Notes: generated by a model from the letters alone, not told the origin. Counted from the stretch's first letter, positions 1 through 10,348 are shown. The stretch is DNA of 64,000 bases from Salinispora tropica CNB-440 (GCF_000016425.1 NC_009380.1:868001-932000), one strand, 5' to 3'. Made by a program: numbers and translations.

Positions 1-315
1 ACCGTCCTGCACGTCGCCCTCCAGGTCGTCAGCGATGCGAACACGCTGCTCACCCCATTCCTGCCGCACTCCGCACAGAAGATCCACCAGCTGCTCGGTG
101 GCACCGGGGTGCACGCGCCGATGCCGGTGATCGAGGAGGTTGAGGACCTCGACGGCGGGCCGGCCTACCCGGTGCTGACCGGCGACTACACGGTCGGTGC
201 CCGGTGGGAGTCGGTGCCGTTGGCGGTGGGGCGTGCCCTCGACCCGCCCAAGCCGGTGTTCCGCAAACTCGACCCGTCGATCGTTGACGAGGAGCTGGCC
301 CGCCTGGCGGGCTGA
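1..315 (+). CDS. metG: methionyl-tRNA synthetase, C-terminal end (partial)
   Basis: The first 104 codons in frame 1 are open and end at a TGA; the start lies before the window. The segment begins TVLHVALQVVSDANTLLTPFLPHSAQKIHQ (the first 20 residues are helical), typical of the anticodon-binding helical bundle of MetRS. The tail reads PKPVFRKLDPSIVDEELARL, the usual end of actinobacterial MetRS lacking the tRNA-binding appendix. MetRS charges initiator and elongator tRNA-Met in the cytoplasm. A tatD gene follows, the arrangement known from many actinobacteria and firmicutes. The family call rests on this fragment and the gene order. Confidence 0.85.
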   Translation, partial: TVLHVALQVVSDANTLLTPFLPHSAQKIHQLLGGTGVHAPMPVIEEVEDLDGGPAYPVLTGDYTVGARWESVPLAVGRALDPPKPVFRKLDPSIVDEELARLAG

Positions 316-358
316 GGCACATCCACCGGGGCGTACCTGGTGTGTGATGCTTGCGCCG

Positions 359-1327
359 ATGACAGAGCAGACCGAATCCCGTAGGCAGCGCGCGACCCGG
401 CGGGCCGGGGAGTTCCCGCCCGCGCCCGCGCCGCTGCCCCGACCGGTGCCCGACAGCCACACGCACCTCGACATCACGATCAGTGAGGCCGGGGTCCCGC
501 CGCGCCGTACCCCGGCCGCGCGGGCCTCCGGCTCGGGAGCCGGTGGCGGCCCGGTCGCCGACCCGGTCGACGCCGCCGCCGATCCCCGTGCCGCGGTCGA
601 CCCGATCCGCGCCGTCGTCGAGGCGGCCGCGGAGGCCGGGGTGGACCGGTTGGTGCAGGTGGGGGTCGACGTCGACTCGTCCCGGTGGGGGGCCGAGGTG
701 GCCCAGCGCTACCCGGCGGTCGTCGCCACCGTCGCGCTGCACCCCAACGAGGCGCCCCGGTTGGCGGAGCTGGACGAGGCGCTGCGCGTCGTCGAGTCGC
801 TGGCCGGTCAGGACCGGGTACGGGGCGTCGGCGAGACCGGCATGGACTTTTTCCGCACCGGTGAGCAGGGGCGCGCCGCGCAGGAGGTGAGCTTCCGGGC
901 GCACATCGACATCGCCAAACGGTACGGCCGAACCCTCGTCGTCCACGACCGTGAGGCGCACGCCGACGTGTTGCGGATCCTGGACGACGAGGGCGCTCCG
1001 GAGACGGTGGTGATGCACTGCTTCTCCGGCGACGCCGAGTTCGCCCGCGCGTGCGTGCGTCGGGGCTACCTGCTCAGCTTCGCCGGCACCGTCACCTTCA
1101 GCAGCGCTGCGGTACTGCGGGAGGCCGCTGCGGTAACCCCGCTGGATCACCTCCTCGTGGAGACGGACGCGCCGTATCTCACTCCGGTGCCACACCGGGG
1201 GCGCCCCAACGCGTCGTACCTGATCCCGCTCACCGTCCGTTCGCTCGCCGCCACCACCGGCATCGACCTGGACGAGCTCTGTGCGGGCCTCTCCCGTACC
1301 GGCGAGCGCGCCTTCGGCCCCTGGTGA
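359..1327 (+). CDS. TatD family metal-dependent DNase/hydrolase
   Basis: 322 residues from ATG 359; ATG 347 and GTG 344 in the same frame are alternatives, and none has a convincing ribosome-binding site. The metal site opens with DSHTHLD near residue 35. Later come [31 protein letters not shown] and [12 protein letters not shown], the ordered metal and active-site motifs of the TatD amidohydrolase fold. These enzymes are cytoplasmic nucleases or phosphoesterases using two divalent metals. Between HTHLD and the [12 protein letters not shown] strand lies a Gly/Ala/Pro-rich stretch of roughly 55 residues, longer than in typical TatD, probably a surface loop. It lies between metG and rsmA, the conserved neighbourhood. 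Confidence 0.9.
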   Translation: MTEQTESRRQRATRRAGEFPPAPAPLPRPVPDSHTHLDITISEAGVPPRRTPAARASGSGAGGGPVADPVDAAADPRAAVDPIRAVVEAAAEAGVDRLVQVGVDVDSSRWGAEVAQRYPAVVATVALHPNEAPRLAELDEALRVVESLAGQDRVRGVGETGMDFFRTGEQGRAAQEVSFRAHIDIAKRYGRTLVVHDREAHADVLRILDDEGAPETVVMHCFSGDAEFARACVRRGYLLSFAGTVTFSSAAVLREAAAVTPLDHLLVETDAPYLTPVPHRGRPNASYLIPLTVRSLAATTGIDLDELCAGLSRTGERAFGPW

Positions 1328-1393
1328 GGGTGGGGCTGGCGGGATTCCGCCAGAGGGTGGCGGGCCCCTGCCCGGCGCGCCCCGGCGTCCACC

Positions 1394-1399
1394 TACGCT
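1394..1399 (+). promoter_or_regulatory. -10 hexamer for leaderless rsmA
   Basis: TACGCT ends 7 nt before the GTG at 1407, matching the TANNNT element of actinobacterial sigma-A promoters. The expected transcription start then coincides with the start codon. No Shine-Dalgarno sequence precedes the GTG, which agrees with leaderless translation. Confidence 0.55.
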
Positions 1400-1406
1400 A
1401 ACGGGC

Positions 1407-2276
1407 GTGACCGGTCTCCTCGGCCCGGCGGAGATCCGGGACCTCGCCGCCCGCCTCGGCGTCGCTCCCACCAAGCGGCTCGGCCAGAACTTCGTCCACG
1501 ACCCCAACACGGTGCGGCGGATTGTCACCACCGCCGGCCTGACCGCCCAGGACGTGGTGCTGGAGGTCGGTCCGGGCCTTGGCTCGCTCACCCTCGCGCT
1601 GCTGCCGGCCGCCGCGCACGTGCACGCCGTCGAGATCGATCCGGTCCTCGCCGCCGCCCTGCCGGAGACCGCTGCCCGGCACGCCGGCCCCGCCGCGGAT
1701 CGGCTCTCGGTGCACCGCGCCGACGCGCTCCGGGTCACCGCCGGGCAACTCGCCGATCCCGCGCCGACCGCGTTGGTCGCCAACCTGCCGTACAACGTCG
1801 CCGTACCGGTGGTGCTGCACCTGCTCGCCGAGTTGCCGACGCTGCGGCACGGCCTGGTCATGGTGCAGAAGGAGGTCGCCGACCGGCTCGTCGCCGGTCC
1901 GGGTTCCCGGGTGTACGGCGTGCCGTCGGTCAAACTCGCCTGGTACGCCCGCGTCCACGCTGCCGGGAAGGTTCCGCCGAACGTGTTCTGGCCGGTGCCG
2001 AACGTCGACTCCGGTCTTGTCGCCTTCACCCGTCGTGAATCGCCGGGAGTGGGCGTTTCCCGGGAGCGGATCTTCGCGGTGGTGGACGCCGCCTTCGCCC
2101 AGCGTCGCAAGACCCTTCGCGCGGCCCTGGCCGGCTGGGCCGGCGGCGCGGATCGGGCGGCCGCGGTGCTCACCGCCGCCGGAGTGGACCCCGGCGCCCG
2201 CGGGGAGGCGCTCACGGTCGAGCAGTTCGCCGCCATCGCCGCGTCGGCCCCGGCCGGCACTCCCACCGGGCAGTAG
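1407..2276 (+). CDS. rsmA: 16S rRNA (adenine1518-N6/adenine1519-N6)-dimethyltransferase
   Basis: 289 residues from GTG 1407. The frame is open further upstream, but it would run into tatD and the -10 pattern supports 1407. It dimethylates two adjacent adenines in the 3'-terminal hairpin of 16S rRNA using SAM. Visible motifs are the N-terminal [14 protein letters not shown]-binding [13 protein letters not shown] (motif I), an acidic VEIDPVL (motif II) and the catalytic [10 protein letters not shown] (NLPY). [17 protein letters not shown] and the C-terminal helical domain with [12 protein letters not shown] follow. Length is normal for KsgA. It is followed by ispE, as in Streptomyces, but no resuscitation-promoting factor gene lies between tatD and rsmA. 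Confidence 0.97.
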   Translation: MTGLLGPAEIRDLAARLGVAPTKRLGQNFVHDPNTVRRIVTTAGLTAQDVVLEVGPGLGSLTLALLPAAAHVHAVEIDPVLAAALPETAARHAGPAADRLSVHRADALRVTAGQLADPAPTALVANLPYNVAVPVVLHLLAELPTLRHGLVMVQKEVADRLVAGPGSRVYGVPSVKLAWYARVHAAGKVPPNVFWPVPNVDSGLVAFTRRESPGVGVSRERIFAVVDAAFAQRRKTLRAALAGWAGGADRAAAVLTAAGVDPGARGEALTVEQFAAIAASAPAGTPTGQ

Positions 2277-2279
2277 GCT
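2274..2279 (+). promoter_or_regulatory. -10 hexamer for small leaderless ORF before ispE
   Basis: TAGGCT overlaps the rsmA stop codon and ends 6 nt before GTG 2286. The spacing matches leaderless actinobacterial promoters. Confidence 0.45.
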
Positions 2280-2285
2280 GACGCC

Positions 2286-2381
2286 GTGCCCGCCGAGGAA
2301 GTACGAAACGCCACGTCGCTGACCCTGCCCGTCACGCCCGGACCGGGGAACCGGGACTCGGTTTGGGGCACCACCCCGTGA
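2286..2381 (+). CDS. putative 31-residue leaderless leader peptide upstream of ispE
   Basis: GTG 2286 opens a 31-codon frame beginning VPAEEVRNATSLTL and ending DSVWGTTP. Its TGA at 2379-2381 overlaps the ispE GTG at 2378 (GTGA). A TAGGCT -10 hexamer sits 6 nt upstream, so the transcript could begin at this codon. It resembles no family I know. The four-base overlap suggests translation coupling to ispE. It could instead be plain 5'-UTR with a chance frame. No Cys, Trp-run or other attenuator-like codon cluster is visible. Confidence 0.4.
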   Translation: MPAEEVRNATSLTLPVTPGPGNRDSVWGTTP

Positions 2382-3325
2382 CCGAGGCATGGCGACCGGA
2401 GGATGACGAACCGCGAGGTGCCAGCGGGCCGGTCCGCGTACGGGTCCCCGCCAAGATCAACCTGCACCTGGGGGTGGGGCCGCTACGCCGGGACGGCTAT
2501 CACGAGCTGAACACGGTCTACCATGCGATCTCCATTCACGACGAGTTGACTGCCCGCCGGGGCGACACCCTCACTCTGACGATGGAGGGCGAGGGGGCCG
2601 GCGAACTGGCCCTGGACGAGTCAAACCTGGTCATTCGCGCCGCCCGCGCCCTCGCCGGCTCCACCGGCGTGCCGCCGCACGCCCGGCTGCACCTGCGCAA
2701 GCAGATCCCACTGGCCGGTGGGCTCGCCGGAGGTAGCGCCGATGCCGCCGCCGCGCTGGTTGCCTGCGATGCCCTCTGGGGGACCGGGCTGACTCGTGAC
2801 GAACTGGCGGAGATCGCCGCCGGCCTCGGTTCCGACGTGCCGTTCCTGATCCACGGGGGCACCGCCCTCGGCACCGGCCGGGGAGAGGCGGTCAGTCCGG
2901 TCCTGGCCCGGCCGACCGTCTGGCACTGGGTCGTCGCGGTCGCCGACGGCGGCTTGTCCACGCCGGTCGCGTACCGGGAACTCGACCGGCTCCGAGCTGC
3001 CGGGGCCGCCGGCCCCCCGCTCGGCAGCACCGACACCCTCCTCGCCGCGCTACGGCAGCCCGACCCCCGGGTGCTCGCCGCGGCCCTCGGTAACGACCTC
3101 CAGGACGCCGCGCTCGCACTGCGGCCCGCCCTGGCCGCCACCCTGAAGGCGGGTGAGGCGGCGGGAGCGCTCGCGGGCATCGTCTCCGGCTCCGGGCCGA
3201 CCTGTGTCTTCCTCGCCGCCGGAGCGGCCGACGCGGAGCGGATCGCCGCCGAGTTGAGCGCCCTCGACGTGTGCCGACAGGCCCGCACCGCGCACGGCCC
3301 GGTCGCCGGGGCCCGGATCGGCTGA
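2378..3325 (+). CDS. ispE: 4-diphosphocytidyl-2-C-methyl-D-erythritol kinase
   Basis: 315 residues from GTG 2378, which overlaps the stop of the preceding mini-ORF. It phosphorylates CDP-methylerythritol in the MEP isoprenoid pathway in the cytoplasm. GHMP-kinase motifs are present: VRVPAKINLHLGVG near residue 25, LAGGLAGGSADAAAALVA (the glycine/serine-rich ATP loop) near residue 115, DVPFLIHGGTALGTGRG, and the C-terminal GIVSGSGPTCVFL. Length is normal. Position between rsmA and an ABC-F ATPase is the standard actinobacterial order. An in-frame ATG at 2363 is possible but less well placed. Confidence 0.96.
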   Translation: MTEAWRPEDDEPRGASGPVRVRVPAKINLHLGVGPLRRDGYHELNTVYHAISIHDELTARRGDTLTLTMEGEGAGELALDESNLVIRAARALAGSTGVPPHARLHLRKQIPLAGGLAGGSADAAAALVACDALWGTGLTRDELAEIAAGLGSDVPFLIHGGTALGTGRGEAVSPVLARPTVWHWVVAVADGGLSTPVAYRELDRLRAAGAAGPPLGSTDTLLAALRQPDPRVLAAALGNDLQDAALALRPALAATLKAGEAAGALAGIVSGSGPTCVFLAAGAADAERIAAELSALDVCRQARTAHGPVAGARIG

Positions 3326-3424
3326 CCGTCCCCGGAGCCGCCCGCCGGGTGCCCGCGTACCCTTGCCTCGGGCGTCCTTGGCTGCCGATCCGGTGCGGGG
3401 CGCCCTGACCATGGAAGGGGTGTA

Positions 3425-5221
<1,797 letters not shown>

Positions 5222-5334
5222 CCACCGGTCTGTGCGGCTGCGGCACGCCGCCTCGGGACCGTGTGCGGCGTCACACCGGCGGGTGCGGGACAATCGGCGC
5301 CGACCCTCACCGTAACGTCGTTGGAGACTCAGCC

Positions 5335-5790
5335 ATGGCCCACACCCCCGTGAACCACCCCGCGCGGCCGATCTACCGGGCAATCGGCGGGCTGACCGGC
5401 CTGTACCTGGTCGTCTTCGGCGTGCTCGGTCTCATCGCCACCGTCGGCGACGAGCTCTGGGCCCAGGGCGACACCACGGTGCTCGGTCAGGGCACGAACC
5501 TCGGCTTCTCGTTGCTCAGCGTGCTGCTCGGTGGCGCCGTGCTGGCCGGTACGGCGATCGGCCGCAACGTCGATGTGTTGATCAATCAGGGGCTGGGGTA
5601 CGTCGGTATCGTGCTCAGCCTCGCCGGCCTCGCCTTCCTCCGCACCGAGGCGAACATCTTCAACCTCAGCATCGCCACCGTCCTCGTGCTGATGGTGACC
5701 GGCCTGGTCCTGCTCATGGTCGGGATGTACGGCAAGATCGGCACCGACGCGGAGCAGGAGGCCTGGCAGAAGGCGCGGCTGGTGCTCTGA
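5335..5790 (+). CDS. DUF4383 family membrane protein (copy 1)
   Basis: 151 residues from ATG 5335. The N-terminal MAHTPVNHPARPIYRAIGG is shared almost unchanged with the next gene. Four hydrophobic segments are visible: GLYLVVFGVLGLIATVG, LGFSLLSVLLGGAVLAG, GYVGIVLSLAGLAFL and VLVLMVTGLVLLMVGMYG. The pattern, with the F-N-L-S motif before TM4, matches the DUF4383 four-helix family of actinobacterial membrane proteins. Function is unknown. A strong hairpin at 5807-5851 separates it from its paralog, so the two are probably transcribed separately. Confidence 0.85.
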   Translation: MAHTPVNHPARPIYRAIGGLTGLYLVVFGVLGLIATVGDELWAQGDTTVLGQGTNLGFSLLSVLLGGAVLAGTAIGRNVDVLINQGLGYVGIVLSLAGLAFLRTEANIFNLSIATVLVLMVTGLVLLMVGMYGKIGTDAEQEAWQKARLVL

Positions 5791-5806
5791 CCGTCGTCTC
5801 CGGCGA

Positions 5807-5851
5807 CGGAGCCCGTCGCACCCCGACCAGCGTGGGGCGCGGCGGGCTCCG
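5807..5851 (+). terminator. hairpin terminator after first DUF4383 gene
   Basis: CGGAGCCCG (5807-5815) pairs exactly with CGGGCTCCG (5843-5851). An inner CCCC/GGGG pair extends the stem. No U-tract follows, as is common in high-GC actinobacteria. Confidence 0.6.
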
Positions 5852-5945
5852 TGCCGCTCGCGGCCGACCAGCCGATTCGCCGTACGCGCGGATCCGGCCC
5901 GGGTGACAATGGCCCCTGGCTGTCGTCGATCGGTCGGAGGGCGTC

Positions 5946-6422
5946 ATGGCGCACATCCCGCTGAACCATCCGGCGCGGCCGATCTACCGGCTCCTCGCCG
6001 GGCTGATCGGTCTCTACATCCTGGTCTTCGGCGTCTGGGGCACCGCGCAGACGCTGGGCGACCCGCTCTTCGACCGGGACGGAGAGTTGGTGCTCGGCCT
6101 GCGCACCAACCTCGCGTTCGCGTTGGTCTCGGTAGTCTTCGGCGCCTTTCTCCTGGTAGGGGCGTCCCGGCGGGGCAATCTCGGCCACTACATGAATTTG
6201 ATCGCCGGAGCCGTTTTCCTGGTGACCAGCATCCTGATGATGGCGGTGCTGCAGACCTCGGCGAATGTCCTCAGCTTCTCGATGTCGACCGTGGTCGTGT
6301 CGATGCTGTTCGGGCTGATCCTGCTCGGCACCGGCCTCTACGACAAGGTCGGGCCCGTGGAGCACACCGAGACGGAGCAGGCCGGCCCCGGCCATCCGGT
6401 CGCCGACCAGAACCGGTCCTGA
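5946..6422 (+). CDS. DUF4383 family membrane protein (copy 2)
   Basis: 158 residues from ATG 5946, with GGAGGGCGTC just upstream. It begins MAHIPLNHPARPIYRLLAGL, clearly a tandem duplicate of the preceding gene, and has the same four membrane helices. The two differ more in the third helix and in the tail. This copy ends in a 20-residue polar tail (EHTETEQAGPGHP) absent from copy 1. Its stop lies one base from the stop of the convergent TetR gene, leaving no room for a separate terminator. Function unknown. Confidence 0.85.
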   Translation: MAHIPLNHPARPIYRLLAGLIGLYILVFGVWGTAQTLGDPLFDRDGELVLGLRTNLAFALVSVVFGAFLLVGASRRGNLGHYMNLIAGAVFLVTSILMMAVLQTSANVLSFSMSTVVVSMLFGLILLGTGLYDKVGPVEHTETEQAGPGHPVADQNRS

Positions 6423-6423
6423 C

Positions 6424-7104
6424 TCAGCGTTTCCGGATGGTGATCAGGCCGGGTTTCGGCTCGAGGTGGGACAGGCCGTTCCAGGCCAGGTTCACCAGGT
6501 GTGCCGCCACCGTCTCCTTGCGCGGCCTGCGCACCTCCAGCCACCAGCGGCCGGTCAGCGCCACCATTCCCACCAGGGCCTGGGCGTAGAGTTCGGCGAG
6601 TTTCGGGTCGTACCCGCGGCTGGAGAACTCGGCGCCGAGGATGTGCTCCACCTGGTGCGCGACGTCGTTCATGACGCTGCTGAAGTTGCCCGTCGACGAC
6701 ATCAGGGGTGACTCCCGGACCAACACCCGGAACCCACTGGTCTCCTCCTCGATGTACGTGAGCAGGGTCAGCGCGGCCTGTTCGAGCAGTTCCCGTGGGT
6801 GGCCGGCGGTCAGTGCGGTGGTGATCCTCTCGAGCAGGCTGCGGACCTCCCGGTCCACCACCACCGCGTACAGCCCCTCCTTGCCGCCGAAGTGCTCGTA
6901 CACCACCGGTTTGGAGACCCTCGCCCGCGCTGCCACCTCTTCGATCGAGGTGGCGTCGAAGCCGCGTTCGGCGAAGAGTTGGCGCGCGGTCGAGATGAGT
7001 TGTTCGCGCCGCTGCGCCGCCGACATGCGTATCCGTGCGGTCTTGCCGGCCGTCGCGGCTCCCCGTCGCCGACCGGGGGTGTGGTCGCTGCCCAGGCCAT
7101 CCAT
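6424..7104 (-). CDS. TetR family transcriptional regulator
   Basis: 226 residues from ATG 7104, with GAGGTG eight bases upstream; ATG 7026 (MSAAQRREQ) is a shorter alternative. The HTH region RREQLISTARQLFAERGFDATSIEEVAARARVSKPVVYEHFGGKEGLY (residues about 32-78, given here as its known TetR pattern) carries the usual recognition helix with VSKPVVYEHFG. The C-terminal ligand domain includes GRWWLEVRRPRKE, a form seen in actinobacterial fatty-acid or stress TetR regulators. The target is unknown. It is convergent with DUF4383 copy 2. An isolated gene with its own upstream region suggests autoregulation at most. Confidence 0.88.
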   Translation of the reverse strand: MDGLGSDHTPGRRRGAATAGKTARIRMSAAQRREQLISTARQLFAERGFDATSIEEVAARARVSKPVVYEHFGGKEGLYAVVVDREVRSLLERITTALTAGHPRELLEQAALTLLTYIEEETSGFRVLVRESPLMSSTGNFSSVMNDVAHQVEHILGAEFSSRGYDPKLAELYAQALVGMVALTGRWWLEVRRPRKETVAAHLVNLAWNGLSHLEPKPGLITIRKR

Positions 7105-7365
7105 CAGTTCGTCACCTCATCGGCGCTCGGTGCCGTCCAAGTCGTGGGGTCGAGCCGGTCACCGGCCATCCTGCCAGGTCGGCTCGGGCGCTCCGCCCGG
7201 CGACGCCCGGTGGCGGCCGGGACCAGCACGCCGTCGTTTGTACCGCACCCCGGCGCGGCGTGGCCGGCGCTGACCCCACCACCCGGTTGGCCCCCAACTG
7301 AGGGCGACTATCGTGGTTTCCGGTCATTCGACATGCGGTCGGGCGCCGTCCGGGCGGATCGCAGG
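7105..7365. other. intergenic stretch before tRNA-Gln; no gene seen
   Basis: Together with 7366-7428 this leaves 324 bases between the TetR start and the tRNA. Frames here have poor third-position GC. The only structure noted is the element GGATCGCAGGT at 7356-7366, repeated at 7386-7396 around the presumed tRNA promoter. Confidence 0.5.
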
Positions 7366-7371
7366 TATGAT
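7366..7371 (+). promoter_or_regulatory. -10 hexamer, probable tRNA-Gln promoter
   Basis: TATGAT lies 57 nt upstream of the mature tRNA, flanked by two copies of GGATCGCAGGT (7356-7366 and 7386-7396). No good -35 is seen. Confidence 0.4.
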
Positions 7372-7428
7372 CACCGAGCTGTTCCGGATCGCAGGTCTGC
7401 CCGACTGCGCCTTCGGATGACATGGCGA

Positions 7429-7500
7429 TGGGGTGTGGGGTAATGGCAACCCGCAGGCCTTTGGAGCCTTGAGCTCCTGGTTCGAGTCCAGGCACCCCAG
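7429..7500 (+). tRNA. tRNA-Gln, anticodon TTG
   Basis: A full cloverleaf folds by eye. The acceptor TGGGGTG/CACCCCA has seven pairs; the D stem is GGGT/ACCC; the anticodon stem is CAGGC/GCCTT (outer pair C-T mismatched) around loop CTTTGGA; the T arm is CCTGG-TTCGAGT-CCAGG. The anticodon is TTG at 7461-7463, reading CAA and, by wobble, CAG. G7500 is the discriminator and CCA is not encoded. The weak outer anticodon pair is the only oddity. Confidence 0.93.
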
Positions 7501-7600
7501 CTCATGCCACCGGTCAGCATTGTGAAGGCCCCGCCGATGCCGCGTTGATGTCTGGTTAGCATGACCGCGAGACTGTCGCCGCACCGACGGGAGCCCTTCC

Positions 7601-9139
7601 GTGTCCCAGCAGCCCCCACCCCGTACCGTCGTCGTGCTCGCCGCTGGTGCCGGTAAGCGGATGAAGTCCGGGCTCCCGAAGGTGTTGCATCCACTGCTTG
7701 GCCGCACTCTCGTCGGCCACGTGCTCAGCGCCGCCGCACCGCTCGCCGCCGACCGCACGGTGGTCGTGGTTGGCCACGGCGCCGACCAGGTCCGAGCCCA
7801 CCTGGCGGAGATCGCCCCGCAGGCCCTTCCGGTGCTCCAGGCCGACCAACTCGGCACCGGGCACGCGGTGCGGGTCGCGCTGGCCGCCGTTCCAGATGCC
7901 ACTGGCACCGTGGTGGTGACATACGGGGACGCGCCGCTGCTCCGGCCGGAGACCCTCGGCGGGTTGGTCGAGGCGCACGAGCGGGCGGGTGCCGCCGCGA
8001 CGGTGCTGGCCGCGGAGGTGCCCGACCCGACCGGGCTCGGCCGGATCGTGCGGGATGCCGACGGTCAGCTCCAGCAGATCGTGGAGCAGCGCGACACGAC
8101 CCCCGACCAGCGGGAGATTCGGGAGATCAACGCCGGCATCTACGCGTTCGACGCGGACCGGCTGCGGGACACGCTCGGCAAGCTGTCGACCGGCAACGCC
8201 CAGGGCGAGGAGTACCTGACCGACGTCTTCGGCCTGCTGCGGTCGGCGGGCGAGCCGGTGGCGGTGCACGTGGCGCCGGACCACACCGAGACGCTGGGCT
8301 GCAACGACCGGGTGGAGTTGGCCGGGCTGCGGCGGCTGCTGCGCGACCGGGTCAACGAGGCCTGGATGCGCAGCGGGGTCAGCCTGCTCGACCCGGAGAC
8401 CACCTGGATCGACGTGACCGTGGCGCTGGACCGGGACGCGGTGGTCGACCAGAACACGCAGCTCCGGGGCGCCACCGTGATCGGTGCTGGTGCGCAGGTC
8501 GGGCCGGATGTCACGGTGGTGGACACCCTGGTCGGGCCCGGCGCCACCGTGGTCCGCAGCCACGCCGTCGGAGCGGAGATCGGCCCGTCGGCCAGCGTCG
8601 GCCCGTACGCGTATCTGCGGCCGGCAGCGCGGCTGGCGGAGAAGTCGAAGGTGGGGACCTTCGTCGAGGTGAAGAACTCCGAGGTCGGCGTGGGATCGAA
8701 GGTCCCGCACCTGACCTACGTCGGGGACGCCACGATCGGCGAGCAGAGCAACATCGGCGCGGCGACCGTGTTCGTGAACTACGACGGGGTACGCAAGCAC
8801 CGCACGGTTATCGGTGACCACGCTCGTACCGGCGCGGACAACATGTTCGTGGCGCCGGTCGAGGTCGGCGACGGGGCGTACACGGCGGCCGGTTCCGTGA
8901 TCGACCAGGACGTGCCCGCCGGGGCGATGGCGGTCGCCCGGTCGCGGCAGCGCAACATCGAGGGTTGGGTGCTCAAGCGGCGGGCCGGCACCGCCGCCGC
9001 GGAAGCCGCCGAGCGCGCCGGGCGGGCCGGTAGCCCGGGGGTGTCCGCCGGGGTGACGGCAAGTGAAGGTGAGGCAATGCACGTGGGAACCGAGCCGGCG
9101 GGTGGGGCGTGCAGCACCGGGGATACTGCAACCGACTAG
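7601..9139 (+). CDS. glmU: bifunctional GlmU: GlcNAc-1-P uridylyltransferase / GlcN-1-P acetyltransferase
   Basis: 512 residues from GTG 7601, with GGGAG upstream; a TAGCAT -10 lies at 7557-7562. It makes UDP-GlcNAc for peptidoglycan. The N-terminal pyrophosphorylase begins VVVLAAGAGKRMKSGLPKVLHPL. YGDAPLL and EINAGIYAF follow. The C-terminal left-handed beta-helix is seen as hexapeptide repeats (GATVIGAGAQVGPDV, GPYAYLRPAARL, FVEVKNSEVGVGSKVPHLTYVGDA) with the acetyltransferase residues in KVPHLTYVGD. The last 50 residues are an Ala/Gly-rich tail as in other actinobacterial GlmU. prs follows 52 bases later. Confidence 0.97.
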   Translation: MSQQPPPRTVVVLAAGAGKRMKSGLPKVLHPLLGRTLVGHVLSAAAPLAADRTVVVVGHGADQVRAHLAEIAPQALPVLQADQLGTGHAVRVALAAVPDATGTVVVTYGDAPLLRPETLGGLVEAHERAGAAATVLAAEVPDPTGLGRIVRDADGQLQQIVEQRDTTPDQREIREINAGIYAFDADRLRDTLGKLSTGNAQGEEYLTDVFGLLRSAGEPVAVHVAPDHTETLGCNDRVELAGLRRLLRDRVNEAWMRSGVSLLDPETTWIDVTVALDRDAVVDQNTQLRGATVIGAGAQVGPDVTVVDTLVGPGATVVRSHAVGAEIGPSASVGPYAYLRPAARLAEKSKVGTFVEVKNSEVGVGSKVPHLTYVGDATIGEQSNIGAATVFVNYDGVRKHRTVIGDHARTGADNMFVAPVEVGDGAYTAAGSVIDQDVPAGAMAVARSRQRNIEGWVLKRRAGTAAAEAAERAGRAGSPGVSAGVTASEGEAMHVGTEPAGGACSTGDTATD

Positions 9140-9191
9140 CCCCGGCCCACCACCGCGCCGGGCACCACCAACCAACAGGAGCAGACGGGCC

Positions 9192-10172
9192 ATGGGCAGC
9201 ATCGTCGCCGAAAACCGCAAGAGCCTGATGCTCTTCTCCGGGCGTGGCTTTCCGGAGTTAGCCGAGGAGATCGGTGAGGTGCTTGGGGTCGCCCCGACAC
9301 CGGCCGACGCCTACGAGTTCGCCAACGGGGAGATCTTCGTCCGCTACAAGGACTCGGTGCGGGGTTCGGACGCCTTCGTGGTGCAGTCCGTCACGCACGG
9401 GGTCAACACCTGGGTCATGGAGACCCTGATCATGATCGACGCGTTGAAGCGTGGGTCGGCCAAGCGGATCACCGTGGTCCTGCCCTTCTACCCGTACTCG
9501 CGGCAGGACAAGAAGCACCGGGGCCGGGAGCCGATCTCGGGCCGGCTGATCGCGGACCTGCTGAAGACCGCCGGCGCGAACCGGATCCTCACCGTGGATC
9601 TGCACACCGCCCAGATCCAGGGCTTCTTCGACGGCCCGGTGGACCATCTCTTCGCGATGGACGTGCTCGCCGAGTCGGTGGAGCGTCGGTACGCGGGGCG
9701 CCCGATGACGGTGGTCGCCCCGGATTCGGGTCGGGTCCGGGTCGCCGAGCGGTGGACCGACCGGCTGGGCGGCTGCCCGCTGGCGTTCATCCACAAGACC
9801 CGGGATCCCTCGAAGCCGAACCAGGTGGTGGCGAACCGGGTGGTCGGTGAGGTCGAGGGCCGGGTCTGCCTGATCGTCGACGACATGATCGACACGGGTG
9901 GCACGATCACCAAGGCTGCGGAGATCCTCAAGGAGTTGGGTGCGGCCGAGATCGTCGTCGCCTCCACCCACGCGCTCTTCTCGGATCCGGCGACCGAGCG
10001 GCTGAAGAACAGCCCGATCAGCGAGGTGCTGGTGACCAACACGTTGCCGCTGCCGTCGGAGAAGCAGCTCGACAAGGTCACCGTCCTGTCGATCGCACCG
10101 CTGCTGGCCCGGGCGATCCGTGAGGTCTTCGACGACGGCTCGGTGACCACCCTGTTCGGTGGCCTGAGCTGA
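9192..10172 (+). CDS. prs: ribose-phosphate pyrophosphokinase
   Basis: 326 residues from ATG 9192, with AGGAG upstream. The enzyme converts ribose-5-P and ATP to PRPP for purines, pyrimidines, His, Trp and NAD. Recognised motifs are LMLFSGRGFPELAEEI, ANGEIFVRYKDSVRG, the flexible loop YPYSRQDKKHRGREP, and the PRPP-binding CLIVDDMIDTGGTITKA near residue 225. Length is normal. A perfect 16-bp hairpin ends the transcript, and rplY follows with its own leader. PRPP from this enzyme would feed upp elsewhere in the window. Confidence 0.97.
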   Translation: MGSIVAENRKSLMLFSGRGFPELAEEIGEVLGVAPTPADAYEFANGEIFVRYKDSVRGSDAFVVQSVTHGVNTWVMETLIMIDALKRGSAKRITVVLPFYPYSRQDKKHRGREPISGRLIADLLKTAGANRILTVDLHTAQIQGFFDGPVDHLFAMDVLAESVERRYAGRPMTVVAPDSGRVRVAERWTDRLGGCPLAFIHKTRDPSKPNQVVANRVVGEVEGRVCLIVDDMIDTGGTITKAAEILKELGAAEIVVASTHALFSDPATERLKNSPISEVLVTNTLPLPSEKQLDKVTVLSIAPLLARAIREVFDDGSVTTLFGGLS

Positions 10173-10183
10173 GTTGCACGGTC

Positions 10184-10225
10184 GGAGCCCGGTCCGGGGG
10201 CGGTAGTCACCCCGGACCGGGCTCC
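10184..10225 (+). terminator. strong hairpin terminator after prs
   Basis: GGAGCCCGGTCCGGGG (10184-10199) and CCCCGGACCGGGCTCC (10210-10225) form a perfect 16-bp stem with a 10-nt loop. It starts 11 bases after the prs stop. There is no U-tract. Confidence 0.8.
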
Positions 10226-10291
10226 TCCAGCGGGCTCCGGCAGGAGCGGTCGATTCCGGGGTGCCGCCGGAGTAGGTGGATGACCTTCGGG

Positions 10292-10297
10292 TAGACT
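10292..10297 (+). promoter_or_regulatory. -10 hexamer of rplY promoter
   Basis: TAGACT, about 172 nt upstream of the rplY GTG, would start a long 5' leader near 10304. It lies downstream of the prs terminator. Confidence 0.45.
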
Positions 10298-10348
10298 GGT
10301 GCGGTTGCCACGGCGAGGGTGCCCTGCGGGCCGCTGAACAGGACCGCA

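Noticed and set aside
50..2467. 805-codon open frame on the minus strand opposite tatD, rsmA and ispE
   Set aside because: It is a mirror of three well-supported genes in high-GC DNA. The translation is low-complexity Arg/Ala/Gly text with no motif.
7556..9220. 554-codon minus-strand frame opposite glmU
   Set aside because: Shadow of glmU; no recognisable domain.
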